Of a DNA stretch of 6,753 nt, positions 6,620 to 6,753 are shown piece after piece. Positions within the stretch are counted from its first letter, which is position 1. The number at the start of each line of letters is the position of its first letter. The stretch is from Candidatus Pollutiaquabacter sp. (GTDB lineage: Bacteria > Bacteroidota > Bacteroidia > AKYH767-A > 2013-40CM-41-45), in the NCBI GenBank assembly GCA_903854075.1, contig CAINVI010000180.1, positions 1 to 6,753 of the forward strand, in the 5' to 3' direction. The position numbers were made by a program, and so were the translations under genes. The notes below the pieces were generated by a model. The model ran no database searches and was not told the DNA's origin. It saw only the letters and a list, made by a program, of their open reading frames with translations.

Positions 6620-6753
6620 TCAATTTTTACCGGCAGTCGGCATTACGAAAAGTGAATTGTCCAGGGATGGATTCACTTCAATCTTTTCAAACTTAATAGA
6701 CTGGCCTTGTGCGGCTTCCTCATCCATACGAGTTTCCATATTGAACGGGAACA
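6620..6753 (-). CDS. C-terminal fragment of an upstream gene, possibly LolA-like lipoprotein-sorting protein
   Basis: The last 43 codons of a gene that begins beyond the right edge are visible, ending at TGA (6620-6622). The tail contains FPFNMETRMDEEAAQGQ followed by IKFEKIEVNPSLDNSLFVMP. A pattern of 'G-Q-x-I-x-[FL]-x-K-I-E-V-N-x-x-L-D-[ND]-S-L-F-x-x-P' near the C-terminus is what I associate with LolA-like outer-membrane lipoprotein-sorting proteins and related periplasmic beta-sheet proteins of Bacteroidota. Only the end is seen, so the family call is tentative; a C-terminal domain of a larger secreted peptidase or lipoprotein is an alternative. Coding status is supported by the in-frame run to the edge and by its position 14 bp upstream of the BNR gene on the same strand. 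Any promoter for the pair lies outside the window. Confidence 0.7.
   Translation of the reverse strand, partial: FPFNMETRMDEEAAQGQSIKFEKIEVNPSLDNSLFVMPTAGKN

Noticed and set aside
1..6753. A defence, toxin-antitoxin or mobile-element system
   Set aside because: No nuclease, transposase, integrase, small toxin-antitoxin pair, tRNA or terminal inverted repeats could be found on either strand.

Overview
The window reads as ordinary chromosomal DNA from a member of the Bacteroidota, possibly a Chitinophagales-like lineage. Three points suggest this: a very long secreted BNR/Asp-box 'VPS10-like' protein of a type common in that phylum, a secreted SBBP-type beta-propeller protein, and a SirB1-like protein of the Bacteroidota kind. 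Shine-Dalgarno use is weak or badly spaced, which also fits. The taxonomic call is inference; no rRNA or other marker gene is present.

Layout. (1) Positions 1-2296, minus strand: one open frame that runs off the left edge. It encodes a signal peptide followed by about 14 copies of a ~55-residue SBBP-type repeat. Because it has no stop inside the window it is easy to miss in a simple ORF scan, but it is uninterrupted for 765 codons. (2) Positions 2297-2545: a 249-bp divergent intergenic region with weak candidate promoters for both flanking genes and a strong but distant Shine-Dalgarno for the rightward gene. (3) Positions 2546-3409, plus strand: a 287-residue cytosolic protein with a HEAT-like N-terminus and a SirB1/Transglut_core2-type domain that appears to lack the catalytic cysteine. 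(4) Positions 3410-3458: a short convergent gap with a clear bidirectional intrinsic terminator. (5) Positions 3459-6605, minus strand: a 1048-residue secreted protein with eleven Asp-boxes (BNR/sortilin-like propellers) and a helical C-terminal region. (6) Positions 6620-6753, minus strand: the last 43 codons of an upstream gene, only 14 bp from the start of the BNR gene and so probably co-transcribed with it. Its tail resembles LolA-like outer-membrane lipoprotein-sorting proteins, but this is tentative.

The two large minus-strand genes both encode exported, beta-propeller-type repeat proteins, separated by an unrelated cytosolic gene on the other strand. Nothing in the sequence ties the three into one pathway. 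I found no RNA genes, insertion sequences, CRISPR arrays, toxin-antitoxin pairs or defence genes, and no convincing previously undescribed system. The points most worth a second look are the degenerate active site of the SirB1-like protein, the 14-fold repeat architecture of the truncated gene, and the gene pair at the right edge.
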